The notes: generated by a model not told the origin, from the sequence alone. A stretch of DNA of 64,000 nucleotides from Toxorhynchites rutilus septentrionalis (GCF_029784135.1 NC_073745.1:278973803-279037802), one strand, 5' to 3'; shown: positions 9,287 to 21,976, numbered from the stretch's first letter. Translations and numbers: made by a program.

Positions 9287-12256
9287 TCACATATCCTTTC
9301 TCAACGGGATTATTTCAATACTACTTCCACTACTTGAATTAGGATCGTTGTCTGTTCCCAACTGGCTCTCCTTGCTGGTCGGTGATATCCTGACATCCGC
9401 TTCATTGACCACCGTATAATCGTCCAAATCAGGTTTAGACTGCTCGGGCAGGAAATGATCTTCCACGAGCACAATTTCGGAATCAGCATCATTATCCTGC
9501 AGCATCTGATAAATCCCCAACGGCGGAGGTCTCGCTGGCAAACTTGGTCGATCGTGATCTCCTTTGAAACTTGCCATATGCTTGATTCGTCGCTTGGCAT
9601 ATGGACTAGCTTCGTAACCCTCGAAATCGGTGATCTCCTCGATGCTTCCGTTTGGATTCAGATGCTGCAGCGGTTTCACTTTCCGTTTGGCATATGGACT
9701 GTTCTCATAGCTTCGATCGTTGAAATTTTGGATGTGTTCGATGCTTCGACTTGGACCGGCACTGTTTGAGCGACTGATGGTTATGGTTGGAGATTTTGGG
9801 TCTGCCGTGTCAGTTGATATGGTTGAACGGTTGATTCCTAAAATGTCGGTTGAATGGTAGTGTAGTTCTGCGTCCTCTGTGGGAGATGGCACGGTCTCTC
9901 GTGATGCTCTGGATCCCAATGGTGAGGCGTGAACATTGGCGATAACCGTTGCGGTCACCGTTCGATTAGATACAGGACTCTGGTAGATGGGTGAAGTGTC
10001 TCGATTGAGAGCATCGGTCGGTTCACGATAAACGGTTCCTCTGACAGAGAGAACATTCTCACTTCTCGATCTGTTCCCTAGACGAACCTCAACCTGATCG
10101 TCTTCTCCGTCAGCATTTGGCTGCTCATCTCCGGTGGATTGTCTCTGCTTTCTTTTCTTCCTGCGTTTACCTCTCAGCAGCAGTTCATCGAGGGAGGCAA
10201 AGGATACGGAGTCCAGTTTTGGTAGTAGAATAGCATCTTCGTAGCATGGTGGCCTCGATTCACGGGCATCGGGAGCGTTCAGCTGCGCTTCCTGTCGCAA
10301 GCGTAACTGATTATCGCGAGCTCTGTTAGAAAAATAAACAAATTATTGCTGATGTTATCGACACAGGGATTAGTCAGTCGACTTACATTTCTCTGAGCTC
10401 CTGAATGTTTTCCCTCCGCTCCCTTTCAGCCGCCAATTTCTGTCTAGAATGAATGACTTTCTTGACCGACGAAAACAGGCAAAAGAAACCGAAAAACGCA
10501 AGAATCGCTAGCATGAAGTAGGTCCAAATCATCTCGGTAGTTCCCATGGATTCTTGAGGAAACCAAACAGATCTACAGGCTGCCTCCCAGGTTGCGCCAT
10601 AAAAATCCTCCGGAGTGGTACACCGCAACTGTTTACGATCGTTGACCTGTGATGAAAAGAAATAATCAAAATTTGAAATCTGATCGATTCTTTGAACCTA
10701 CTTTTCGCGGTGGATCCGTCAAAAATTCGAAGAAATTGTGAAAATCTCTATTTCCACATTCGCAACGCCACGGATTATCGCCCAACCAAATTTCACCAAG
10801 ATACGGATTGTTATCGAAGAAGTCCACCCTAAAGGGCGTCGTGAAGCGATTTCCAGACAGATTGATCCTCTGCAAGGCCGGAAGTTTGGCGAAAGTCGTA
10901 TTTCGGATCGATGTTATGCGACACATGCTCAGGTCAAGTGTCTGTAGTGATTCGGATGCGATGTTCTCGGGATCCGCGGAAAGCAAATTATTCGAGAGAT
11001 CCAAATCGATGAGCGATGGCATCGCACCCAGTGCATCCACATCGATTGTCATAATTTCACACCAGCTAATATTTACGTAGGCCAATGAAGTCGCCATAAT
11101 TCTCTGTAGTCGTCCTATATAGTTCCGGCTTAGATTGATGTGCGTCAACAATTCGTTGTCCTTGAATGTTTTGCCATCGATACGGGGGATCATATTGAAC
11201 GAGAGATCTAGATTTCTCAAGTGAACCAACCGTCGGAAAGCGTCCGGCTGAACTTGATTGATTGCGTTGTACGAGATGTCTATGGTTTCCAGCAAAGGAT
11301 TTGCCATAAAGCTGTCCCTGGTCAGCTGACGTATCATATTTTGTCGCATAACCAGCGTCATCAAATTTGGGAATCCACCCAAATCGATCGAATCCATATT
11401 GCAGTGGGACAGATTGATGCGCTTCAAGCTTGGAGAGGATATATTACCGTGGGCAGACAAGGTAAGTCGCGTGTTTCTGGACAAGTTTATGTACGCCAAT
11501 GAATCCAGTCCACTCAAAGCTGTTGGCTGTAGCGTACTGAGCTTGCAATTGCTTAGATCCAATAGCTTCAAACTGCTAGACTGCATATCCGATATTCCGT
11601 GGATGGGATTCGCGCTTAGCTTCAGATGTTCCAGGTTGGGCATTCCCTGAATGACTTCCTTTCCCGATATCTTCGTAATTTTGCAGTTACTCAAATCCAG
11701 GTACTTCAGAGAGCCACTGACTAAAACTAGCGAGGCGTCATTGCTTGAGAAGCTTGTGAATTGGTTCTCAGCAAGACTCAGCTCCTCGAGGGAAGGTGTT
11801 CTCTGTAGTATCTCGTTCGGGAATATTTCAGCCCAGTTGGTGAGGTTGTTTTTGCTCAGATTTAGCTGTTTGAGTGAGTGCAACCCATCGAAGGAGTATG
11901 GCGGGAGGAACGATAGCAAATTCGACGAGAGATCCAGATATCGCAAGTTTGATAACTGGGATAATTGCGGTGGGATGAAGGTGAACATATTTTCCGACAG
12001 ATCGAGGATCCGTATCTGGAAGCGATAACAAAAATCGACAAGCGTTGCTTGAGTTTGACTATTGGTTGTAACTTACATCTAGTTCTGGAAAGTGAGGCAG
12101 GTCGGTCAGTCCCAGACTCGAACAATCGACGAAGAAGTCGGCATTCTCATAATCACAGTGGCATTCTGTGGGGCAGAATTCTTGTGATTCTGTGGAAGCA
12201 GTTAGGGACGAGAGTACTAAAAGGAATAACACTCCGCTTATTGTTTTGTAGTCCAT
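9287..12256 (-). CDS. Type I transmembrane leucine-rich-repeat receptor-like protein, 4 coding exons
   Basis: Exons by position: 12256-12077, 12015-10702, 10646-10387 and 10322-9287. Every junction has GT donor and AG acceptor, and the joined frame is open for 929 residues. Residues 1-24 are a signal peptide. An LRR N-terminal cap with the CPTECHC cysteines follows, then about 17 leucine-rich repeats of the LxxLxLxxN type (about 55-470), and a C-terminal cap with NPWRCECG and paired cysteines near 507 and 522. Residues 537-557 are a single membrane span, followed by a basic stop-transfer segment. The cytoplasmic tail of about 370 residues holds a PPCY motif (609-612, PPxY type, WW-domain ligand), a lysine/arginine cluster near 636-644, two copies of a SIE-I-F-YE-SPYAKR module (SPYAKR at 793-798 and 824-829), and a proline run near 845-852. 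Fly LRR cell-surface receptors act in adhesion or signalling, and that role is inferred here. No Ig, TIR or kinase domain is seen. I do not recognise the orthologue. Confidence 0.93.
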
Positions 12257-12277
12257 TTGAACTGTAAGAAAAATATT
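12257..12277 (-). promoter_or_regulatory. Candidate 5' UTR splice acceptor just upstream of the LRR start codon
   Basis: On the minus strand a pyrimidine-rich tract ends tttttcttacag, then ttcaa, then the ATG at 12256. This is a good acceptor consensus and suggests that at least one non-coding first exon, with the promoter, lies further upstream (higher coordinates). That exon was not located. Confidence 0.5.
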
Positions 12278-12576
12278 TGTGTTAAGCAGATAAGGATACG
12301 AATATTTTCATTTTAAACTAAATTGCAAACAATTTCACTAGCTTCTTGTTGTTCTAACGTTAGAATTCAAGACAGCATTTTGGAACACATTAATTGTGTA
12401 TGTCAATAATAAATAATAAATAACTCTAATAACGTTTGCATTAAAAAGTTAACTTTTTCCGGATGCTAATAAAAAAAACTAAGACAGACAATCGAGTTTG
12501 ATAAATTTCCCATGGAAGGTGGAATTCTACGCCCTAGTGAGCGGCCGGAAATTAGCCGGAACATTCGCCATGGCGG
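12278..12576. repeat. 299-bp segment duplicated in direct orientation at 15153-15451
   Basis: The two copies are about 96% identical over 299 bases, both starting tgtgttaagcagataagg and ending acattcgccatggcgg. This copy joins DNA next to the LRR start-site intron to the last ~23 codons of the Tc1/mariner relic on the minus strand (the MANVPANF region). Confidence 0.9.
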
Positions 12577-13310
12577 ACGAAAACATGCGTGTAGGCATGT
12601 TGTTGAGCTCTTTCTTCGTTTTATTTATTAATTCCTTCTCAGTTTTTGCGACAAAATTGTTGGAGTAGATATTACGCTTCAGTTTTGCCCTGAAATTATC
12701 GATAGGACGCAACTGGGGGACGTTGGGCGGGTTCACCGTCTTGGGTACGACATCGATATTCAACCCTTCTAACGATCGCTTCGAGAAGTGGGCCGACGCC
12801 CTTGGCTTTGATATCGTTCTCGCTGATTGTCAGCAACAACAAGAAGGTACCTTCATGGGAAACTTAGTGTGTGAAATAAACTCCACATTGAAGCTCACTT
12901 CCTTCGTGGGCGAAGTAAAATACGAAGTAGATGTAATCCTAGGGTGAGATAGGTCTCTTCGTCCATCACCACCGTTACGTCGCGATTTGCCGGGAAAATC
13001 GACTTGACCATCTTATTCAGCCGCTGCCGCTGCGTCATTGCCTGCAGGTCCGAGACCAGTGGACAGGACCTCCGCTTCCTGACATGTATGTCCATGTTTG
13101 TCAGGTACTTTTTCACTGTTTGGCCGGTTGCACCGACCTCCCGGCCAAGCGCACGCAGCTATGTAGCCACTTTTCCCTCGATCTTCCTCTATATCCGGCG
13201 TCCACAAAGTGCCGCACGATGTCCGTTTTCGACGCGGCGGGGTACCGTTCTTTGAACGCGCACACTTCTGAACGGAGTAGCTTTACTGTTTGCGCCATCA
13301 CGGTAAGAGT
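12480..13310 (-). pseudogene. Tc1/mariner-superfamily transposase relic
   Basis: Pieces in order on the minus strand: an N-terminal helix-turn-helix-like segment starting MAQTVKLLRSEVCAF (13301 downward, after an upstream in-frame Met), NRDVTVVMDEETYLTL near 12990-12940 with the first catalytic Asp, ASAHFSKRSLEGLNIDVV, and VNPPNVPQLRPIDNF near 12740-12700 with the third acidic residue as Asp. The residue that should be the second Asp reads Arg (KPRASAH), and stops and shifts separate the pieces, so it is inactive. The spacing from the lost Asp position to the last Asp is close to 34. The NPPNVPQLRPI signature relates it to the ITm elements of mosquitoes. Terminal repeats were not found. Confidence 0.75.
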
Positions 13311-14520
13311 TCGACTGATAGGGTTAGATGGGTTAGTATGATTGTTTGTAGATTTTGCTGCATGGGTAGTTTCGTCAGTGCGTGTGAAGGTAAACCCATG
13401 AAAATCGTCATTTGTTGTCCATTTTTTTTAATGCAAATGTTAGCTACAAATATTCATGTTGAATTGTATCAGTATTACGAACGCCCCTTGTCAGCGAGCA
13501 CACCTCTGGAATATCACCGTGACAGAAAAAGACAGGTGATGGATGGCAAGAGATATTGTGTTATTGATTCAATTCACTTTTGTTCCAAAGTTCCCTAAGA
13601 ATAGAACTCACGTGCTCGATAACTCGATTTATGAGAAATATAGTTTTCTAAAATCACATCATATAGAAAATCATATCTACTGAAACTTGCTTAACCAGTC
13701 TTTGCTCAAGTGGAACATGAATAGTTTGATGTTTATAGAAGAATTGTAGTTATAATGAATTTATTTTTCTAACAGGCAGCGGTTAGGTTAAGTATATTGT
13801 ATCAACGCTTCATCATATTCACAATATTGAATTCTCAATATTTATTCACGGTAAATTCATAGTTATAATTCAAGAAAAAGATGAACAATTTTCTAATGAA
13901 AAATTTTGGATTTAGGATTTTGCCCAAATTAACGTTTCGAAGGATTGAATTATTTACTAAGAGTAAAACAACAAAAGAATTATAAAACGTGAGTTGATTT
14001 CAAAAATATTAAACAAAATTCTAAATTGTAAAATTTCTAATAGGTAATTTTAATGCAAAACATAAATAATCTTCGTTGAAAAATTTTGGAAACGACTCTC
14101 TCGCTTCGTTGCATCGTTCAGTAAGACCAATTATCCTCATTGAAATGAGGAAGAGAACGAATTACCGTTCGGAAAATACCGCTGTCTCATCCATGGAGTT
14201 TGATGAGCTATAATTTCCGATTTATGATCCGAATCAAGCTTCATTGTTATAGATACTGCAGATCCTCTAGAACATAGTCATACTCAACTTGTGATAACGT
14301 TAGAGTCACTTTTTTGTTTCTAGCGATATGTAAGAGCTCAATTGAAATGTTGTATATAGTGTAAGATACAATAACTATCTTGTTTTATAAGACTGGTCAT
14401 TTGAACATGATTATTTTGTTGAGGTGCTCGCTGCTTTACAAAACCTCACATCAATTCCGAATGAACTTCAATAAATTTTTAAATCGTTGGTCATCTTTAC
14501 TTCTAAATCAGTTTCACAAC
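13311..14520. other. AT-rich DNA without recognised gene
   Basis: No ORF with a recognisable domain, no terminal repeats and no strong tandem structure. It lies between two dead transposons upstream of the LRR gene and could contain that gene's unlocated promoter. Confidence 0.4.
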
Positions 14521-14522
14521 TA

Positions 14523-16264
14523 CACTCGGTCCAACTTCTATAAGACCACCCTGATTATATACACAAACAATTAGAATTTCAACAAGATACATTCATACAT
14601 TGTAGATTGCTTAGAATAAAATATATTTAACGTCAATTTCGTTCAAAAGAGTTGTTTGTTTATTTATTGTGCATAAATATGACAATTTCAGCTGTCCAGT
14701 TTCTATAAGACCAATTCAAAATTCATAAGTATTATCAATGAAAAATTCAAAACAATCGGCGGATTTACATGTCAATCATTGGCAACCTTGCCATCTGGAA
14801 TAATAACCCGGAAAATTCGTGTTGGCATACTATTTACTTAATTCTGCTGAACGGATTTCTCGATATTTCCCATGTTTCCGGAATTGCGACCTTGAGTTCT
14901 TAAATCGTGGTGTACCGCTTTCCCTCAAGGTAGATTTTGCGTACAACGATGCGTCTAAGATTTTCGACAGGATTCAAGTCCGGAGAGCAAGCCGGCCAGT
15001 CCAAACAAAATAAGTTTTTGGACCATAATCCATTGTTTATTTTCCTTGCTGGTATAAATAGTAGCTTAATTTTGCTAGAATGTGAATTTTTGCGACGAAA
15101 TCCACGCAAAAACAGTTGGAGAGAGGATTCCAGAACATGTATCCTTGAATGATGTGTTAAGCAGATAAGGATACGAATGTTTTCATTTTAAATTAAATTG
15201 CAAACAATTTCACTAGCTTCTTGTTGTTCTAACGTCAGAATTCAAGACAGCATTTTGGAACACATTAATTGTATATGTCAATAATAAATGATAAATAACT
15301 CTAATAACGTTTGCATTAAAAAGTGAACTTTTTCCGGATGCTAATAAAAAAAAACTAAGACAGACAATCGAGTTTAATCAATTTCCCATGGAAGGTGGAA
15401 TGGCGGCCCTAGTGAGCGGCCGGAAATTAGCCGGAACATTCGCCATGGCGGTTCAAAAATACTATTTCTCCTTCCGTTAATCACGACAGTACCCGTTGAA
15501 ACCATCAGGACCATCCAAATAGAACTTGTTTTCGTCACTGAAGATAACATTGAAGAACTTTTCGTTATGGTATATAGCGAAATGTATTCTTTTGGAAACA
15601 TTCTTGTCATAACATACAATGCCCCACTGTCGGTTTATGTGAGCTTTAGTAAAACTCAGACGTCTTCCGATCTCACGATGAAGTAAGATAAAGAGCTTTA
15701 ACCTTTTAAAGGCTTTTAACCAAAACTTGACAAATTGTCCCGAGTAACATTTAAATTGAAATATTGCTTTATTTACACAAGCGATTTTGGAGCATTCGAA
15801 GCTGTTCTAATTATATCCCACTTATCTCGGTCAGAGAGCTTCGATTTACGTGGAGCTCTCTTCTTCTTACCATATTCTTCAGGATTCGCCAAAAAATTGA
15901 GCACTTCTTGATAGGATCGTCCAATCCGACGAGCAATTTCTCTGATACATACATTTGCTTGGTGAAGTGCATCGATTTGTTGTTCTTCTCCCTCCGTGAG
16001 CACTTTTCCCTTCGACATTTTCCAGATTTCTTGATCGAAACAACAAGATTTATTGATCAAATGTAACTGGTCTAATACAAACTTGACACTTGAAAAATAT
16101 AAAACATTCGTTTACGCTCAGCGCTTGCATATACACATATGAAAATCATGCAGTGTTTGGTAGTCACCAAACCTACACACTAAAATATAAATGGAAGCAT
16201 TGTTTGTTTCAATGACAAAAAGCACTAAGATCATCACCTGGTCTTATAGTAGTTGGACAGAGTG
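14523..16264 (-). mobile_element. Tc1-like element (DD34E type), defective and interrupted
   Basis: The ends match as inverted repeats: the left end reads cactcggtccaacttctat, and the right end reversed reads cactctgtccaactactat. TA lies on both sides (14521-14522 and 16265-16266). A second copy of the gtccag-ttctataagacca end motif lies inside at 14694-14722, as in Tc3-type elements with internal repeats. On the minus strand the transposase starts MSKGKVLTEGEEQQIDALHQ at 16018, an HTH that recognises the ends. It continues to FSDENKFYLDGPDGFNGYC near 15540 (first catalytic Asp). Beyond a 299-bp foreign insert it resumes with LDWPACSPDLNPVENL near 15000 (catalytic Glu). Stops, shifts and missing sequence around the insert make it non-functional. 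Confidence 0.9.
15153..15451. repeat. Second copy of the 299-bp duplicated segment, inside the Tc1 element
   Basis: It interrupts the transposase between the first catalytic Asp region and the C-terminal catalytic block. It matches 12278-12576 with about a dozen differences and in the same orientation. See the matching finding for the interpretation. Confidence 0.9.
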
Positions 16265-17700
16265 TATAGAACCAGAGGAAATACTCTTTTTCTAAATAAC
16301 AGTAATTTTGCTCGAATTGCAAAAATTGTATAATTAGTTATTTCTGAATCAATTTAATCAACCTGCTCCAAGCAGAAATTCAAAAAACAATTTCCATTAT
16401 CATAATACCGATTATAATAGCTGGTGGATTTTGTTGTTGTCTATCCACAATACCGTTCTGAATCATATTTCGGACGCTTAAGGCATATGATGCAGAAAAC
16501 AGATCTAAACTTTATGCACAGGTATTATTTGGTTGATATTTTTAAAAAAATAAACGGGTAAATTCAACGTGCTCACGCTAAGGAAACGTCAAACACAAAC
16601 GATAATGAGTAGTGTTGTGAGATTTCTGCTGATTATGTTATAATTCAAATGTAGTTCTCATGTGAAATGATAGTGAAACCAAGGGATTAATCTAAGGAAG
16701 CAATTGTGATATTAATTTCATAGTTATATCACCAGTGCATTAAACATTTCAAGATATTAGAACAAAGTGTCCGAAATATGATTCAAAACGGTAATTGACT
16801 TCTTTACAGAAAATCGTAACTTAGAATCAGAGACCGAAATGCTCGCCGATTTGAGGCGAAAAACATTCGTTTTCACCCACAGGGAAAAATAGCTGAGAAT
16901 AAAGTAGACGTTGTACGCTCACTTCGAGTCTCGCGAGAAATTCGCTGCCGATTTTTATTTTTCATCGAGTTATGATAGCCGAAAAATGGTTCCGTTTTCA
17001 GTGACTCCTTGATGCCGATAATGGTTCTTCACTTCTTCAGTACAGTTGAAAACATTGCATGAAAATATGCGGTAATATTGGGTTTCATCGTGAAGTGAAT
17101 AGGAGATGGATTAATATTTGTGCAATCCAGACGCTGTCCAAATGCAGATCGTTTGGACGCTGTCCTAACAGACTAACGTTGATAAAGTCAGCTATGATTT
17201 TTCGCTCCATATTTTCAGTACCAAATGAGAGACGAAAAAGCATTCTCGTTGAACTTCCGAGATAGAGATTTTCCACATCTCTTTCTCTGAAAAAGAATTT
17301 TCGGTGAAAAGGAAGAGACGAAAATATCAACAATACACGGTTCATCGAAAACCAGATTGATTGACTGAATATTTATCGTGCATCCGAGCGAGGATTTCGA
17401 TCTCTGCTTAGAATCCTGTTGTCAGATTAATCTATGTTATCATAAAAAAATCAGTTGTAATTAAAATAAAACATGTAATTTTGGCTACCTCGGCTGACTC
17501 TGAGAAAGTTCAATCTACCGAAGCCTTATTATCAATCATTTTTAGCAGATGACAAATAACGCAGATAACGAACGTTGTCTTCCAAGGCGTCAAAAGCCTG
17601 TGTTCATCAACGTAGACCAGAGATTAAACATAGCGCCACAAAGAATAATCCAACAGTGTCGAATCGAATGATATTGAAGGCCAATTTACGGGTTCATTAT
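16265..17700. other. DNA without recognised gene
   Basis: Short ORFs only. The longest (17085-17345, minus) has no recognisable domain. No inverted ends were identified. Confidence 0.4.
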
Positions 17701-18722
17701 AAGAAATTGTTCGTTCGCTGAAGGTTTCTCTCAGTGAGTCAAATGCATCTCGCGTGGTGATCATGGCTCTGTAGCCATGCCGATTACTTCCATTGCGATT
17801 ACTTCTGGTGTGCCACAGGGAAGTATATTGGGACCCCTTCTCTTTGTTCTCTTCGTGAATGACCTGTGTCTACGACGGTGATCAAAATTGCTGGTGTTTG
17901 TGGATGATCTGAAGATATACCGGACCATCACTTCAGCTCTCGACTGTTGCGCCTGGTGTTCTAATAATGGTACGGAGATAAATATTGCGAAGACGAAAAT
18001 AACCCCTTCACACGTAGACAGTCGTTCATTCGCTTCGACAATAGTACAAACTCGGTTTCCCTTGAGCGTGTAAACTCTATTCGTGATCTTGGTGTGATAA
18101 TTGACAGCAAGCTGCAGTTCAACGAGTACATAGCACGGACCACAGCCAAAGCGTTTACAGTTCTTGGATTTTAAAAACGTAGTACGCAGTTCTTCACCGA
18201 TGTATATGCTCTAAAGGCCTTGTACTGTTCGCTTGTGCGAAGCATACTGGAATATGCTGTCCCGGTGTGGGCTCCGTACTATGGAGTACAGTGTATGAAA
18301 ATTGAAAGAGTCTACGCCAGCTACCGTGGAGGGCCGGTTCCAGACTTCCGGAGTATACCGATCGCTGTAAACTAATCGACCTTGAATCACTTGCATCCAG
18401 GCGGACTAAATTGCGACGACTGTTCGTGTTTGACTTGCTGACAGCTGCCCGTCTCTTCTTCAAAATGTCAACATAACAGTACCTCATTGTCGACTATGTA
18501 ACCAGCTTTTTCTTTCGCTTCCTACGAGTAGAACGATGTATGAATACTACAATTCTTTTTTATGCATGTTTATGCATGAGAGATTTTAATAGTGTTAGTG
18601 CAGTGTTCGAATTCAATATAAATAAAACTGTTTTTAAACTTAGACTTAAAAATATAGATTAAGATGTAGTCTGAGCGAAAAAATTCGAAGACGAAATAAA
18701 TAAATTAATAAATAAATAAATG
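17700..18722 (+). mobile_element. 3' end of a Jockey-like non-LTR retrotransposon (decayed)
   Basis: On the plus strand a broken frame reads SGVPQGSILGPLLFVLFVNDL near 17800-17870, the reverse-transcriptase region leading into the active site. VFVDDLKIYR follows near 17895-17925, where intact elements have (F/Y)ADD; the Ala to Val change and the stops indicate a dead copy. Downstream are VNSIRDLGVIIDSKLQF and a C-terminal stretch with ALYCSLVRSILEYAVPVW. The element ends in a taaa-type simple repeat near 18690-18722, a usual LINE 3' end. The 5' part (endonuclease and most of RT) is absent, consistent with 5' truncation. Jockey clade is inferred from motif wording. Confidence 0.8.
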
Positions 18723-19765
18723 AATATTAAATGTTTCGTTCTGACTGTTATCATTTTTTAGACGTCTCAATGATTCCATGCAGCGCATCAAGCATCGTCA
18801 CACACAGTAGGAGTTCTCTGACAATGTGTGTTATTCTTTAGAGTAGAAAGTTGTGCGCAAACGATCCATAGTTGCTTGAATAATTCGCTCTGATTATGTC
18901 GACCATAGAAGGAACGAAGAGTGCGACGAGTTTCTCGAGCTGAACAATGATTTTTTGCAAAAAAAAAATCTGCACACTTTGCATGCGTTATTCAGAACTT
19001 TAAAATAACAAATCGAACTAAACATGACAGCTGTCAGAATGGCACGAACCTAAAGCCTCAACTCAAAAGAGCACCTATTGTATCTGTGAAACTCGGATCT
19101 TCCAAAGGGCAAGACATCTCTATTTGAAGCGCATGGTTGAAGGTATTTTTTAAAGTGTGTGTTATAGGAAGCAAAGAAATATATTTATATATTTTTCACA
19201 ATTAGCAGAGTGGTAACACATCCCAGAAAGGTTATCATCTTTTGAATCATTCATAATAAAAACTCTATTTTTCACACACCGCACACTTCAATGCCGCTTT
19301 TCATTCAAATTTTAATTTGAGTTCTGACATATTTAGGATTCACGAATGAAAAATCTATAAAAAGTATCGAGGCTAGATACTGACTTTATCTTAGTCTATA
19401 GTACCGTTGACTGTTTATTTCAGTTTAGAACTTAATAACTTCATGAAATATATATTTCAAAGAAACAAGTGTTCCTAAAATTTTGATGAAGTCACTCAAT
19501 ATCTGGACGCACTGTTTATTTTGCTGCAGCGCTCTTAATGGTCGGATCTGGATTGTTTTGAGAGCAGTTTGTTTTGAGATGTTTCTTCATTCATTGCTGA
19601 AAAGTTCGTCACGGTTCATCTTGTTTCAAAGAACATACTTTGATGGAAGAAGCGAACCGAAAATTAGAAAATAACAAGACTATTTATGAATTCCAAAATC
19701 AACCAGCAGCAGTGCCTGAAAAAACGAAATTTTCCATACAATAATGCTCCCAATAAACCTGTAAA
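18723..19765. other. DNA without recognised gene
   Basis: AT-rich, with no recognisable domains, tandem arrays or paired ends. Confidence 0.4.
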
Positions 19766-19769
19766 GTTT

Positions 19770-19990
19770 TAGCATGATTTGGCAAGCTGCAAATGCAACA
19801 GAGAAGTGCTAAAGTGGTATCGAGACGGGGTAGATTGCTTCGAAGAGGGAATCAAACCACCCAACTGTCCTCAACTCCGACCAATTGAAAAATATTCGGC
19901 AATTGTTAACACTTTGGTGTCCGGCGACACCACAGATATAGAGATATACAGAATAGTTGCTAAGATTAGCGTGTCCAAAATATGGTGAGT
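19770..19990 (+). pseudogene. C-terminal fragment of an ITmD37E-type transposase
   Basis: The plus-strand frame reads LASCKCNREVLKWY...GIKPPNCPQLRPIEKYSAIV. This aligns directly with LASCHYSKDVLEWY...EMNPPNAPELRPIEKYWAI of the intact element at 53378-54394. The catalytic Glu (RPIEKY) is kept, while the upstream Asp and the rest of the enzyme are missing. Confidence 0.75.
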
Positions 19991-20034
19991 GGTATTCGAA
20001 GAATAGTTCGAGTTTTCATCAAAACCAAACTGAA

Positions 20035-20480
20035 ATACTGAATAATAAAAATGGATTTGTGTCTGTCTGATTCTTATGGACTCGGAAACTACTGCACCGA
20101 TCGACATGAAAATTGGTATGTAGCGGTTTTCGGGGTCGGGGAAGGTTCTTATAATAGTTCGAGAGCCCTCCACCCTCTCTAAGGGGAGAAGGGGAGGGGG
20201 TGCTGCCATACAAATGAAACACAAATTTCTACATTACTCGAGAAATAGTCAAGTAAAAGAAACGAAAATTGGCATGTGGAGGTTTAAAAGTGCAATAAAT
20301 TATTCTATGGTGGTTGTCATACAAATGAAACACAAATTTCTGTATTAGTTCAGAATTAATCGAGCAAATGAACCAAATGGTGCATATGGAGATTTTAGGG
20401 TACAATCAATGTTTCTATGGTGGTTAGACGCTTCACCCTCCTCTAAGGGGGGGAGGGGGGAAGTGGGGTGAGAACTTCAA
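20035..20480. repeat. Helitron-like array 1 (~140-bp unit)
   Basis: It opens with aaaaatggatttgtgtctgt and cgacatgaaaattggtatgt, followed by units containing gccatacaaatgaaacac, tttctacattactcgag, ttggcatgtggaggtt and ctctctaagggg. The same unit and opening occur at 31594-32390, and the unit alone at 21977-22560. Confidence 0.7.
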
Positions 20481-21976
20481 ATTACACTTGCTAGAATTAC
20501 AAAATGACAATCACGCTATATTGTAATAAATCCTGATAAAACGCCATCTGTAGAGAAGAGCGAGTGTGTAAATTCACTGCGCAAGCGTTGCTGGAATCAT
20601 AGTAGGCAACTTCACTGTGACGCAAGAAATTGGGATTCGAAGAAGAAACTATAATCTGAAATTCATCATTGACACAAACGAACGACTGCAATTCCTACGA
20701 CACAATCAGCAATAACTACTCACGGAAGAATATATTACCTTGCGATACGCTATCATAAGCAAAGCCGACACAGTCTTGCCAGACCGAAGACACAATGCAT
20801 TATTATGACATTACAGCGCGTGTGTTCACACAAAAATTAAGTCCGGTCGGATTCAGTCCCACCTATTTCTGGATGAATTCGGTTGAATTGAAAAAGCGAG
20901 GATTTCCTTATATACACATTTTTTTATTTATTCAGTCCAAAAAATACGCCCTGAGGAAATCGATAGTGTAATTCCCCTATGAAATTCCAGATCAACTACT
21001 CACCCGCATTCTTCAATCGAGTTGTGTAAATGTAACAACTTTGCCACGCAATTCGACATAGATAACATTGAGCTCCGTGTTCCATTTCTGTGAAGCAAAA
21101 TTGGTAATGGATATTCGGGTGGAATAAACACGCTTTTAAAACAAAAATATTAAATGAAAATTTGCTCTACATATCAAGTATGTGTTCTTTGTAAAAAAAA
21201 GTAACACATTCGTTGCAAGTGGAGAAAAATCTTGAACGAAGAAATTGTGCCTGATGATAATTTGATGGAAATGGTTAAAAGGAAATGTAAAGAAATTTAT
21301 AGAAAAAAATGTTTCGTTAGGGTCAGGGCTAAAATGTCTTCTGTATTGAAATGACATCGTGTGATAATTTTCATTCAAATTTAAACAATTCAAAATTGCT
21401 TTCTGGTCTACCAATCTGACAGAGAGTAAACTGACTGTTCAATACTGTTACTACAAGCATGATTCATTATCCACGCGGTGATCTGGAAGTTTTATATACT
21501 TGCATGGCAGATGAAAAACGTATAAAGCGTTTCAACATTAGAATGAAGTGAATACTCCTCGATTGATTCACAATGACGAAATAAAATGGCGAAGCAAAAA
21601 TTCACGGTTTCAAATAGGACGGTATAAGTTGTCTGGCGTATCGTTGGCTTCCCAATTTATGAACTGGACCCAGCAGCCATAAATTTACCCGTACATCTTG
21701 AAAATGGTAAGCACGTATTTTCCACCCACTCTTTTCTCTCTAAATCCAACTTTTAAGAGATCAATGATGTCAGTTAAATTAATTAAGTACATTGAAACAG
21801 AAACATCATACAAACTTTCGTCCAAATGGTTTCATTCGTCCTTTTTTTATCAATCATGTTCGATTATTTTTATGGGTCGTTAAAACATTCAAACACACTT
21901 ACAATACATTGGTAATGTTTTATTTAACACCCAAAACATGCACTAGAATTAATTTATAAGGAAGAACAACGTTTGC
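20481..21976. other. Mixed DNA with dispersed-repeat pieces
   Basis: 21195-21345 matches 46560-46700 (both carry a gtgg(a)gaaa-ttgaacga-ttgtg block, then agggtcagg), and 21880-21980 matches 47890-47998 (the aacattcaaacacactt and gaacaacgtttgccggg blocks). These are pieces of the same Helitron-like family as the arrays. No gene. Confidence 0.5.

Noticed and set aside
12278..15451. The 299-bp direct repeats as LTRs of a retrotransposon
   Set aside because: They do not begin TG and end CA, have no primer-binding site or polypurine tract, and enclose a mariner relic and part of a Tc1 element rather than gag-pol.
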